Position numbers and translations under genes: made by a program. DNA of 9,086 nucleotides from JBDSYA01 sp039925865 (GTDB lineage Bacteria > Bacteroidota > Ignavibacteria > Tepidaquicellales > Tepidaquicellaceae). Positions 1 to 6,889 of this stretch are shown here, one piece after another. Numbering within the stretch: the first letter of the stretch is position 1; each line of letters begins with the position of its first letter. The DNA is taken from assembly GCA_039925865.1 (NCBI GenBank), contig JBDSYA010000338.1, positions 1 through 9,086 of the forward strand, in the 5' to 3' direction. A model generated the notes under the pieces. It was not told the origin of the DNA and did no database searches. It saw only the letters and a program-made list of their open reading frames with translations.

Positions 1-34
1 AATTTAAAAGAAAAAAAAGAATTAGCCTGAACAC

Positions 35-2677
35 ATGATTGATTTTCCAAAAAATTATGATTTTTCTGTTTCAGAATTGAAGTGGCAAAAATTCTGGGAA
101 GAAAAAAAATTGTACGAATCACATCCGGATCCTGCTAAAAAGAAATTTTCAATAGTAATTCCTCCTCCTAATGTTACAGGCATATTACATTTTGGACACA
201 TGCTCAATAACACTATACAGGACATATACAGCCGGTGGAAAAGAATGGAAGGATATGAAGTTTGCTGGGTACCCGGAATGGACCATGCCGGCATTGCAAC
301 ACAGGTTATGGTGGAAAAAGAATTGGCTAAAGAAGGAAAAACAAAATATGACCTTGGACGTGAAAAGTTTATCGAGTTAGTCTGGGACTGGAAAGAGAAA
401 AATGGAGGCGTAATACTTAAGCAATTGAGGAAACTTGGCGCTTCGGTTGACTGGTCAAAAGAAAGATTCACTTTTGATGAAGGCCTGTCAAACAATGTAA
501 GAAAAGTTTTTGTCGATCTTTATAAAAAAGGTCTGATATATCGGGGAAACAGAATTGTTAACTGGGATTCGGTTTCTCAAACCGTGATCAGTGATGATGA
601 GATATTTTATGAAGAAAGAAATGACAAGCTATATTTTCTTAAATATTTTCTTGAAAATTCGGATGCATATATTCCGATCGCAACGACACGCCCTGAAACA
701 TTGTTTGGTGATACTGCTGTCGCAGTGAATCCTGATGATGAAAGGTATAAGATGTTTAAAAACAAAAGAGTAATACTTCCTTTTCTAAATAAATTAATTC
801 CTGTTATTGAGGATTCATATGTTGATATGACATTCGGAACCGGTGCATTAAAAATAACTCCGGCACATGATATAAATGATTTTGAAGTTGGTCAAAGACA
901 CAAACTTGAGGCAATTACAGTAATTGACAGAAATTCCAGGCTTAATAAAAATACAGGGGAGTTTGAAGGTCTTGATATCCCGGAAGCCAGGGAAAAAATA
1001 ATTGAGAGTTTAAAAAAATTAAATCTTTGGATTAAGGAAGAAGATCTGATTCATAATGTAGCTTTGTCTGATCGTACTAAGGCAGTAATAGAGACAAGCC
1101 TGTCAGAACAATGGTTTGTCAACATGAAAAAACTCGCAGAACCGGCTATTGAAGTAGTTGAAAATGGCTTAATCAAATTTTATCCCGAAAGATACACAAA
1201 GGTTTATTTTCACTGGATGAAAAATATCCGGGATTGGTGTATTTCAAGACAGCTATGGTGGGGTCATCAAATTCCAATATGGTATAACAAAAATTCCGGA
1301 GACATTTATTGTGACATTAATCCGCCGGAAGATTTAGAAAACTGGAGACAGGATGAAGATGTTTTAGATACCTGGTTTTCTTCATGGCTTTGGCCGTTGA
1401 GTGTATTCGGATGGGAAAATTCAGAGAATGATAAACAAAACGAAGTTCTGAATTATTATTATCCGACCGATTTTTTAAGCACTGCGCCTGAGATAATTTT
1501 TCTATGGGTTGCAAGGATGATCATGGCAGGAATGGAGTATATGAAACAGATACCCTTTAAAGAAGTATATTTCCATTCGACTGTTCGTGACGGCAAAGGC
1601 GTGAAGATGTCAAAGTCTTTAGGAAATTTTTCCGATGCTATAAGCCTGATGGATAAATACGGGACGGATTCAATGCGCTTTACAATTGTTTACCTTGCTC
1701 CTCTTGGAAATGATGTTTTATTTGATGAAGAAAAAACTCAGATCGGCAGAAACTTTGTAACAAAATTGTGGAATGCGGGGAGATTCATAATGATGACAAA
1801 GGATAAGTTATCGGATCTTAAGGTTGATCAACTGCAGGATTACAAAGAAGATCTGATCGATAAGTGGATTGAGAGTCGTTACAATTCCACATTAATAAAT
1901 GCGGAAAGATATTTATCAGAATACCGGTTAAATGATTACACAAAAACAATTTATAGTTTTGTATGGAGTGATTTTTGCGATTGGTATATTGAACTGATAA
2001 AAATTAAGATTAATGAATATTCAAACTATAGTCATACTATCATTACATCTGCCGTAAATTATTATGAGAAAATTCTTAAGATCTTACATCCGGTGATTCC
2101 ATTTGTTACTGAGGAACTTTGGCATTTAATTGAAGAGGGAAGAGAAGATAAAAGTATTTCATTTGAAAGGATTCAAAAATCTGTAAAAAATGGAATTGAT
2201 CTTACTTCAGAAGAAAATTTTGAAACGTTTAAAGAAATTGTTACTTCAATAAGAAATCTCAAAGTTGAAAACAATATTTCTGCTAAAACTCCGAGTCAAA
2301 TAAAAATTATTTCATCAGATCAGAAATTTGAAGACAAAATTACAACATTTAAAGATTATATAATTAAATTATGTAATTTAGAAACTCTTGAATTTTTAAA
2401 AAGCATTGACAGTAGCGAGAAATATGGAACTGCCGTTATAAATAATTATGAAATATTTCTGCTTCTAACGGATGGTGCAGCATCAGCTGTTGATGTTTCA
2501 AAATTAGAAAAAGAAATTGAAGGGCTTGAGAAATATGTGGCAGGGCTGCAAAAAAAATTGTCAAACCAAAATTTTCTGGAGAAAGCTGAGGGTGTTATTA
2601 TTGATAAGGAAAAACAAAAGTTGATTGAAGCAGAACAAAAATTAATTAAGATGAAATCGTTGATCAATAATAGCTAA
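35..2677 (+). CDS. valS: Valyl-tRNA synthetase (class I, ValRS)
   Basis: Cytoplasmic enzyme that joins valine to tRNA-Val using ATP and edits mischarged threonine. The 880 aa match the usual bacterial length. The Rossmann fold carries the HIGH signature as HFGH at residues 52-55, within a PPPNVTG-led block, and KMSKS at 524-528. The inserted CP1 editing domain lies roughly at 190-340, with ATTRPET at 216-222 and the TPAHD motif at 275-279. The ValRS-type block RQDEDVLDTWFSS is at 438-450. The anticodon-binding helical domain covers about 605-750, and the last 60 residues form the Lys/Glu-rich C-terminal coiled coil typical of ValRS. The ATG at 35 gives the expected N-terminus (YDFSVSELKWQKFW); the 34 bases visible upstream show no strong Shine-Dalgarno sequence. 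The stop codon overlaps that of the convergent arginase gene. No lesion was seen. The identification is very secure. Confidence 0.98.
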   Translation: MIDFPKNYDFSVSELKWQKFWEEKKLYESHPDPAKKKFSIVIPPPNVTGILHFGHMLNNTIQDIYSRWKRMEGYEVCWVPGMDHAGIATQVMVEKELAKEGKTKYDLGREKFIELVWDWKEKNGGVILKQLRKLGASVDWSKERFTFDEGLSNNVRKVFVDLYKKGLIYRGNRIVNWDSVSQTVISDDEIFYEERNDKLYFLKYFLENSDAYIPIATTRPETLFGDTAVAVNPDDERYKMFKNKRVILPFLNKLIPVIEDSYVDMTFGTGALKITPAHDINDFEVGQRHKLEAITVIDRNSRLNKNTGEFEGLDIPEAREKIIESLKKLNLWIKEEDLIHNVALSDRTKAVIETSLSEQWFVNMKKLAEPAIEVVENGLIKFYPERYTKVYFHWMKNIRDWCISRQLWWGHQIPIWYNKNSGDIYCDINPPEDLENWRQDEDVLDTWFSSWLWPLSVFGWENSENDKQNEVLNYYYPTDFLSTAPEIIFLWVARMIMAGMEYMKQIPFKEVYFHSTVRDGKGVKMSKSLGNFSDAISLMDKYGTDSMRFTIVYLAPLGNDVLFDEEKTQIGRNFVTKLWNAGRFIMMTKDKLSDLKVDQLQDYKEDLIDKWIESRYNSTLINAERYLSEYRLNDYTKTIYSFVWSDFCDWYIELIKIKINEYSNYSHTIITSAVNYYEKILKILHPVIPFVTEELWHLIEEGREDKSISFERIQKSVKNGIDLTSEENFETFKEIVTSIRNLKVENNISAKTPSQIKIISSDQKFEDKITTFKDYIIKLCNLETLEFLKSIDSSEKYGTAVINNYEIFLLLTDGAASAVDVSKLEKEIEGLEKYVAGLQKKLSNQNFLEKAEGVIIDKEKQKLIEAEQKLIKMKSLINNS

Positions 2678-3612
2678 TCGTAGAGTGTAGTTTTACCCAA
2701 TGCTGAAATAATTAATTCAGTTGCAAGATAAGCGGTTTTGTTTTTACTATCCAGAATTGGATTAACTTCAAGGATCTCCAGTGAATTCATGCATCCACAA
2801 TCTGCTACCATTTCCATCAAAAGTTGTGATTCTCTGTATGTAAGTCCGCCAGGGACGGGAGTGCCAACTCCTTCAGCAAAATCCGGATCAATTCCATCCA
2901 TGTCAAAGCTGATATGAATATGATCAACCTTATTACTGAAATCATTTAAAACTTTGGTAATTATTCTGTGAATTCCTAATTTATCCACTTCCGTCATTGT
3001 ATAAACTTTAAGACCGAGTTTTTTTATATTTTTAGATTCATGAAAATCTACGTCTCTGATTCCAATCAGCGCTACATTTTCAACGTTTACCTTAGGAGAA
3101 AATCCGCCAATCTTCGTAAGTTTTACGTCTCCAAGACCTAATGCAACAGCTAAAGGCATACCATGAATGTTCCCGGATGGAGTAGTTTCTTCAGTATTCA
3201 TATCAGCATGTGCATCAATCCAAATTATTCCAAGAGTCTGGTTTTTTTTTCTGCAATATGTTGATATCCCTGCAATGGTTCCGATTGCAGTAGCATGATC
3301 TCCTCCGATTATTAAGGGAAAATAATTTTTGTTCAATAAATTTTCAACTTTTTTTGCAAGCACATTGGATGTTTTTGCAATTTCCGGGAGATATTTTAAT
3401 TTAGAATTTCTGATCTTTTGTGTTTCGAGAATTTGTATATCAATATCACCGAAATCAGTTACCTTATATCCGAGTTTTTCTAATTTATCTTCAAGATTTG
3501 CATAACGAATTGCCGACGGGCCCATGTCAACACCCCTTCTGTCTGCTCCCAGGTCCATGGGAAAACCAACAAGTCCTATCCTTTTATTTATCTTTTTATT
3601 CTTGTTTACCAT
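2674..3612 (-). CDS. rocF: Arginase (L-arginine amidinohydrolase, ureohydrolase family)
   Basis: Hydrolyses arginine to ornithine and urea in the cytoplasm, using a two-manganese centre. All the metal ligands known from animal arginases are present: His106 in GGDHA, Asp133, His135 and Asp137 in IDAHAD, and Asp237 and Asp239 in SFDMDGIDP. Asn139, the SGNIHG segment with His150, and Glu282 in LEVNP correspond to arginase substrate-binding and proton-shuttle residues, which favours arginase over agmatinase or formimidoylglutamase. The 312 aa are normal for the family. The ATG at 3612 lies 11 residues before the first conserved strand (RIGLVGFPMDLG); no clear Shine-Dalgarno sequence precedes it. 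The gene is transcribed towards valS and overlaps its stop codon; it is divergent from the cytochrome-propeller gene. No arginine-uptake or ornithine-handling partner is in the window, so a catabolic or ornithine-supply role is inferred from the family alone. Confidence 0.95.
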   Translation of the reverse strand: MVNKNKKINKRIGLVGFPMDLGADRRGVDMGPSAIRYANLEDKLEKLGYKVTDFGDIDIQILETQKIRNSKLKYLPEIAKTSNVLAKKVENLLNKNYFPLIIGGDHATAIGTIAGISTYCRKKNQTLGIIWIDAHADMNTEETTPSGNIHGMPLAVALGLGDVKLTKIGGFSPKVNVENVALIGIRDVDFHESKNIKKLGLKVYTMTEVDKLGIHRIITKVLNDFSNKVDHIHISFDMDGIDPDFAEGVGTPVPGGLTYRESQLLMEMVADCGCMNSLEILEVNPILDSKNKTAYLATELIISALGKTTLYD

Positions 3613-3823
3613 AAGTATGTAATATAATAAACTTAAGTATTAACTTTAAGGATAGTTATTAGTTGTATTGTAACTTTATGCATAAAATTATATTTTGTAT
3701 CACAAATCTGAAGTGAAGCATAAATCGTAATCCGATGTAAGAATAAATATGTAAGAAATAAGAGTTTTCAATACTTACATTTTGATTAGCCGGTATAAAT
3801 GACGGATGAATTTATAAATCATT

Positions 3824-3837
3824 TGAAGTAAACTTCA
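3824..3837. repeat. Short palindrome TGAAGT-AA-ACTTCA
   Basis: A perfect inverted repeat with 6-bp arms and a 2-bp centre, 47 bp upstream of the lipoprotein start codon. Its size and symmetry suit a dimeric regulator, but a repeat this short can arise by chance in AT-rich DNA. Confidence 0.35.
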
Positions 3838-3844
3838 CAATATT

Positions 3845-3866
3845 TAATTCCGTTGAACCGGAATTA
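3845..3866. repeat. Inverted repeat TAATTCCG-N6-CGGAATTA before the lipoprotein gene
   Basis: Perfect 8-bp arms around a 6-bp centre (TTGAAC), ending 18 bp before the ATG at 3885. It is the most GC-rich part of this leader. It could be an operator or a small 5'-UTR hairpin; no T-tract follows, so it is not a terminator. The role is inferred from position only. Confidence 0.4.
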
Positions 3867-3884
3867 TAAATTAATTAATTCAAA

Positions 3885-5390
3885 ATGTCCAATAGAATAA
3901 AAAACCTGATTTATCCGTTTATTACTTTGACCATCATCAGTCTATTGATTGTATATGCCCAATCATGCAAGCAGGATTTCGTAAATGATCCTGGAAGTGT
4001 TGAAGAATTTCCTGATGATATCAATGCGATTTTCAATGCGCCTCTAAATACTACTAATACTACTTGTCAAACACCTTCATGTCATGCAAATGAATCTAAT
4101 ACTGTAGGAATGAACCTTGTTGACTGGCATGCTGCTATGCAAGGCTCCAATAATGGAACCATGATTATTCCTTACAACGGATTTTGGTCTCACATGGTAT
4201 CTGTAATTAATTCAGACACAAACGTTGCTCCTGTTACAATTGTTGCACTTCCTGAATTGCATAAACTCGATTCTCAAAAAGTTGCAACGATTAAGAACTG
4301 GATTACCGACGGTGCGAAAAGTAAAAACGGAAATATTGCATATACAACTATAAGCAATACCGAAAAAGGATTGATCACAAATCAAGCCTCTGATTTAGTT
4401 GCTGTTATAAAAACCAACGATAAACTGGTCACACGTCTTATTCCGGTTGGCGGAAGACCAAACCAATTGGATGCTCCCCATTATATCACAATTGATAAGC
4501 AAAAAAAATATTTTTATGTGAGCTTGATCCAGGAAGGGTACATTGAAAAATATGATCTCAATACTTATGCACAGGTTGGGAGAATGCAGGCAGGTCAGAG
4601 CCCGGCCCATATTGAAATATCCGGAGACGGGAGAACAGGATATGTAACAAATTTTGAATCCAGCGGGAATGTAACTACAACAACAAAATTCAACACAGAG
4701 AATATGACAATCACAGGAATATTTTCAGAGCCAAGAATGAAAGGTCCTCACGGAATGGCTTTATCTGAAGATGGCAGTCAGCTTTATGTAGCTTCGGAAA
4801 TAGGGGAGTTTCTTTTTAAAATCAGTACTTCAGAATTTTACGCAAGCGACAGTACATATATAAGATCTGAAATCGATCCAACTGTACCGGGATCTGGAAA
4901 TGGAACCGGAAATTTTCGTCCGTATCAAATAATTTTATCTCCGGACAATAGCATTATTTATGTCACATGCAGAGGTTCAAGTGAAGTTAGGATTTACAAT
5001 GCTACAGACCTCATTCAGATCAACAATATATTTCTGGGGACAGGATCATTTCCTTTATTGATGAAGTTAACTAATGACGGCTCTTATTTATTCGTTTGTA
5101 ATAGAAATAATAATACCGTATCCGTCATCAATACAGCAACTCAAACAATTCAAACTACAATCACCGGAGTTGGAATACAACCCCACGGAGTTGATTTTAC
5201 AACTGATGGGCAGTTTGCGATCATTGCTTGTGAAACTCAATCTGGTTTTGATGGACATCACCCTCAGGTAGGAAGTAAAAAGATCGGTGTATCAAGAATA
5301 ATACAGATCCAGGGTTCTAATTTTAATTTGCTGACAAATAGATATTTAGAAATGGGTTCATTTCCGGCAGGTATTGAGATTATAAAATAA
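3885..5390 (+). CDS. Putative lipoprotein: c-type cytochrome-like domain fused to a YVTN-type beta-propeller
   Basis: A 501-aa exported protein. Residues 5-27 are a hydrophobic signal segment ending AQS before Cys28, a loose lipobox acceptable in Bacteroidota, so it is probably an envelope lipoprotein. Residues about 45-145 resemble the cytochrome c domains of planctomycetes and Bacteroidota. They hold a CX4CH haem-attachment motif (CQTPSCH, 61-67), the spaced pattern GMNLVDWHAAMQG, and the closing I-x-x-WI-x-DGA (136-144). The usual distal MP before this end reads Leu122-Pro123, so the second haem ligand is uncertain; His126 is nearby. Residues about 170-500 are repeated beta-propeller blades of the YVTN/lactonase type, for example SPDNSIIYVTCRGSSEVRIYN and NDGSYLFVCNRNNNTVSVIN. 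The protein may transfer electrons or sense a ligand in the periplasm or at the cell surface; the substrate is unknown. It is a single-gene unit closed by a strong terminator. The layout recalls cytochrome cd1, but no d1-haem signature was recognised. The ATG at 3885 has no Shine-Dalgarno sequence. Confidence 0.82.
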   Translation: MSNRIKNLIYPFITLTIISLLIVYAQSCKQDFVNDPGSVEEFPDDINAIFNAPLNTTNTTCQTPSCHANESNTVGMNLVDWHAAMQGSNNGTMIIPYNGFWSHMVSVINSDTNVAPVTIVALPELHKLDSQKVATIKNWITDGAKSKNGNIAYTTISNTEKGLITNQASDLVAVIKTNDKLVTRLIPVGGRPNQLDAPHYITIDKQKKYFYVSLIQEGYIEKYDLNTYAQVGRMQAGQSPAHIEISGDGRTGYVTNFESSGNVTTTTKFNTENMTITGIFSEPRMKGPHGMALSEDGSQLYVASEIGEFLFKISTSEFYASDSTYIRSEIDPTVPGSGNGTGNFRPYQIILSPDNSIIYVTCRGSSEVRIYNATDLIQINNIFLGTGSFPLLMKLTNDGSYLFVCNRNNNTVSVINTATQTIQTTITGVGIQPHGVDFTTDGQFAIIACETQSGFDGHHPQVGSKKIGVSRIIQIQGSNFNLLTNRYLEMGSFPAGIEIIK

Positions 5391-5412
5391 TTCTTGAATG
5401 GATTTACAAATA

Positions 5413-5453
5413 AATAAAAAGCCCGTCATTAAAATAATGACGGGCTTTTTATT
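5413..5453. terminator. Bidirectional intrinsic terminator
   Basis: A perfect 18-bp inverted repeat (5413-5430 and 5436-5453) around a 5-nt loop. The core stem GCCCGTCATT/AATGACGGGC is flanked by A5 on the left and T5 on the right, so a T-tract follows the hairpin on either strand. It lies 22 bp after the lipoprotein stop (5390) and 13 bp after the stop of the convergent 297-aa gene (5467), and can end both transcripts. Confidence 0.93.
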
Positions 5454-5466
5454 GTAAAAAATATTA

Positions 5467-6360
5467 TTATTTTGAAAGTAACATTTTCCTTACTTCAGTT
5501 TTTTCAGGGGTTTTAATCCGATAAAAATAAATTCCACTGGGATATTCATTTGCATTAAACTCGACTGAATGTTCGCCGCCGTCTTGATTTTGATCGATCA
5601 GCACCTGAATTTCTCTTCCTAATCTGTCATAGACAATTACTGAGACAGATGTGGATTGAGGAAGAGTATATGTAATAGTAGTAAATGGATTAAAAGGATT
5701 AGGAAAATTTCTTGTTTTAAAATATGATTCTTTAGAAGATGAATTTGGAGGAGAGCTTTCCGTAAAAATTTCTTTATTTGGAATCTCAGAAATTAAGGCT
5801 ATACCTGACTCAAACATTGACTTTTTATAGTTATTACCCGCTTCAAATTCCAATTGAACACCAAGAACGTCTTCTTCTGTAACTTCAAAATTATCACTAA
5901 ACTTAGAGATTATTTCAAAATTATCCTGATCTAATTTTAACTTAATTTCCTTCCAGCCATGATAATTCATTGAAACAGATTTTGATTTTAAAACAAGATC
6001 CTGATCTGCATTAAATGTACTGTTATTATCAATATCATAAATTAATTGTATAGTGACTGAGGCATCATTTTTAACTCCCTTTAACATGATATTCACATAG
6101 TTTCCTGCTGTAAAAAGAAAAGATTTTTTTAAGAAAATTTTCCCAATATATCCATTTCCACTGATAGCATCTTTTGATAAAATTTCAGCAAAACCATTTT
6201 CTTTATTATCTTGAGCATGTGAATATTTCATTTCAACACCTCCCCAGACCCAATCCGGAAGCGACTTTACTGAAAAATCATCTACTGTTTCACCCTGAGA
6301 AAAACTTTGTTGAGAAAGGAAAAAAGATATTATTATAAAAATAATACTGTATATTTTCAT
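5467..6360 (-). CDS. Secreted protein with T9SS C-terminal sorting domain, middle domain unknown
   Basis: A 297-aa exported protein. Residues 1-21 are a Sec signal peptide, probably cut after SFSQ. Residues about 218-297 are a type A T9SS sorting domain: NFPNPFNPFTTITYTLP, then VIVYDRLGREIQVLI, PSGIYFYRI and a terminal KMLLSK. This domain directs passage across the outer membrane and is then removed or used for attachment. The part between (about 25-195) is rich in predicted beta strands, with DDFS, a Trp-rich WVWGG stretch and NYHGWKEIKLKL. This is reminiscent of galactose-binding-like jelly-roll modules, but I cannot assign a family. A Ser/Pro-rich linker (about 200-210) joins it to the sorting domain. 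The ATG at 6360 is 29 bp after the stop of the short T9SS gene upstream, so both are probably co-transcribed. A weak AAGG sits about 13 bp before the ATG. It is probably a surface or released protein; a carbohydrate ligand is only a guess. Confidence 0.85.
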   Translation of the reverse strand: MKIYSIIFIIISFFLSQQSFSQGETVDDFSVKSLPDWVWGGVEMKYSHAQDNKENGFAEILSKDAISGNGYIGKIFLKKSFLFTAGNYVNIMLKGVKNDASVTIQLIYDIDNNSTFNADQDLVLKSKSVSMNYHGWKEIKLKLDQDNFEIISKFSDNFEVTEEDVLGVQLEFEAGNNYKKSMFESGIALISEIPNKEIFTESSPPNSSSKESYFKTRNFPNPFNPFTTITYTLPQSTSVSVIVYDRLGREIQVLIDQNQDGGEHSVEFNANEYPSGIYFYRIKTPEKTEVRKMLLSK

Positions 6361-6389
6361 CTAGTAAACGATACCTTTAGATTTTAGAC

Positions 6390-6788
6390 TTATTTTATGA
6401 GAGTCATTCTTTTTACCGAAGTAAAAGAATTGATTTGCAATTTATAAAGGTAAACACCGGATGAAAGCTGTGAAGCATCAAACTGCTTACTGTATGTACC
6501 TGATTCTTGTTGTTCGCTGACTAGTGTTTTAACGACTTGGCCCACAAGATTATAAACTTTTAAAGTAACAAAACCACTTTGATTGATTTTATAACTTATA
6601 ATTGTTGCCGGGTTAAATGGATTTGGAAAGTTCTGATAAAGCCTGTAGTCATCAATGTTTCCACTGATTTTCCCTGCCCCAGCAACTTCAAATTTATTAT
6701 CGGAGTGATTTTTAGTTTCAGCATTTATATTAATGCTGAAACTAAAAATCGCGAATATCAATAATGCTATAGTAAAAATTTTATCCAT
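6390..6788 (-). CDS. Short T9SS protein: signal peptide plus sorting domain, almost no cargo
   Basis: A 132-aa exported protein. Residues 1-23 are a Sec signal peptide (hydrophobic IALLIFAIF, cut near INA-ET). Residues about 49-132 are a complete T9SS sorting domain, with NFPNPFNPAT at 53-62, VTLKVYNLVGQVVKTLV, SSGVYLYKL and a terminal MTLIK. Only about 26 residues lie between, so removal of the sorting domain would release a very short peptide. An upstream in-frame TTG at 6800 gives four more residues, but the ATG at 6788 is preferred: the TTG falls inside the putative promoter, and MDKIF is a better signal-peptide start. The codons for residues 13-28 form a perfect 19-bp inverted repeat. 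The protein may be a secreted peptide or small surface factor, or the remnant of a larger T9SS substrate that lost its cargo. It is probably the first gene of a two-gene unit with the 297-aa T9SS protein. The coding call is good; the function is unknown. Confidence 0.75.
   Translation of the reverse strand: MDKIFTIALLIFAIFSFSININAETKNHSDNKFEVAGAGKISGNIDDYRLYQNFPNPFNPATIISYKINQSGFVTLKVYNLVGQVVKTLVSEQQESGTYSKQFDASQLSSGVYLYKLQINSFTSVKRMTLIK
6707..6750. repeat. Perfect 19-bp inverted repeat inside the signal-peptide coding region
   Basis: Left arm 6707-6725 and right arm 6732-6750 are exact reverse complements around a 6-nt loop (TATATT); the first 18 bases of the left arm are GATTTTTAGTTTCAGCAT. 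It overlies codons 13-28 of the short T9SS gene, 38 nt after its ATG. In the mRNA it would make a long hairpin where the signal peptide is being translated. No T-tract follows on the minus strand, so it does not look like a terminator. Both strands encode FSFSI-x-INAETKN in register. It may be regulatory, or the trace of an inverted duplication or small mobile repeat. Confidence 0.9.
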
Positions 6789-6797
6789 AAACTTATA

Positions 6798-6828
6798 CAA
6801 ATATATAAAAATTGTTTTTAAAAAGCAA
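6798..6828 (-). promoter_or_regulatory. Putative Bacteroidota-type promoter (TTG-N20-TATATTTG) for the T9SS gene pair
   Basis: Read on the minus strand, TTG at 6828-6826 is followed after 20 bases by TATATTTG at 6805-6798. This matches the -33 and -7 (TAnnTTTG) elements known from Bacteroides in both sequence and spacing. It sits between the htrA terminator and the ATG at 6788. Transcription would start only a few bases before that ATG, giving a near-leaderless message; this fits the absence of a Shine-Dalgarno sequence. AT-rich DNA makes chance matches possible. Confidence 0.4.
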
Positions 6829-6841
6829 TAAGTGGAAAATT

Positions 6842-6883
6842 AAATTTGCAGGGAACAAATTAAAAAATGTTCCCTGCAAATTT
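6842..6883 (-). terminator. Intrinsic terminator after htrA
   Basis: A perfect 16-bp inverted repeat (6842-6857 and 6868-6883, core TTTGCAGGGAACA) with a 10-nt AT-only loop, starting 6 bp after the htrA stop codon. On the minus strand the stem ends in AAATTT followed by AATTTT, a moderate T-rich tail. A stronger T7 run lies on the plus-strand side, but no plus-strand gene ends here. It separates the htrA transcript from the T9SS pair. Confidence 0.82.
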
Positions 6884-6889
6884 TTTTAA

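Larger units (their letters stand above)
3613..3884. promoter_or_regulatory. Divergent intergenic region between arginase and the cytochrome-propeller gene
   Basis: This 272-bp AT-rich spacer must hold the starts of transcription for both divergent genes. No convincing TTG/TAnnTTTG pair was found on either strand; the closest are TATATTTTG and TACATTTTG on the plus strand, each one base too long. It contains short repeats that could be protein-binding sites. The heptamer ATGTAAG occurs at 3735-3741 and again at 3749-3755, with an inverted copy (CTTACAT) at 3774-3780. Two inverted repeats lie nearer the plus-strand gene and are listed separately. No tRNA, small ORF or terminator was recognised. 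Its regulatory role is inferred from position. Confidence 0.5.

Noticed and set aside
55..495. Minus-strand open frame of 146 codons opposite valS
   Set aside because: It lies wholly antisense to the conserved valS N-terminal region, shows no recognisable domain, and its composition reflects the complement of valS codons.
3885..5390. Cytochrome cd1 nitrite reductase (NirS)
   Set aside because: The domain order is similar, but the propeller blades look like the generic YVTN/lactonase type, no d1-haem ligand pattern was recognised, and no nir genes are nearby.
6579..6764. Plus-strand open frame of 61 codons opposite the short T9SS gene, containing FSFSIYINAETKN
   Set aside because: It is a shadow frame; the resemblance to the real protein comes only from the inverted repeat at 6707-6750.
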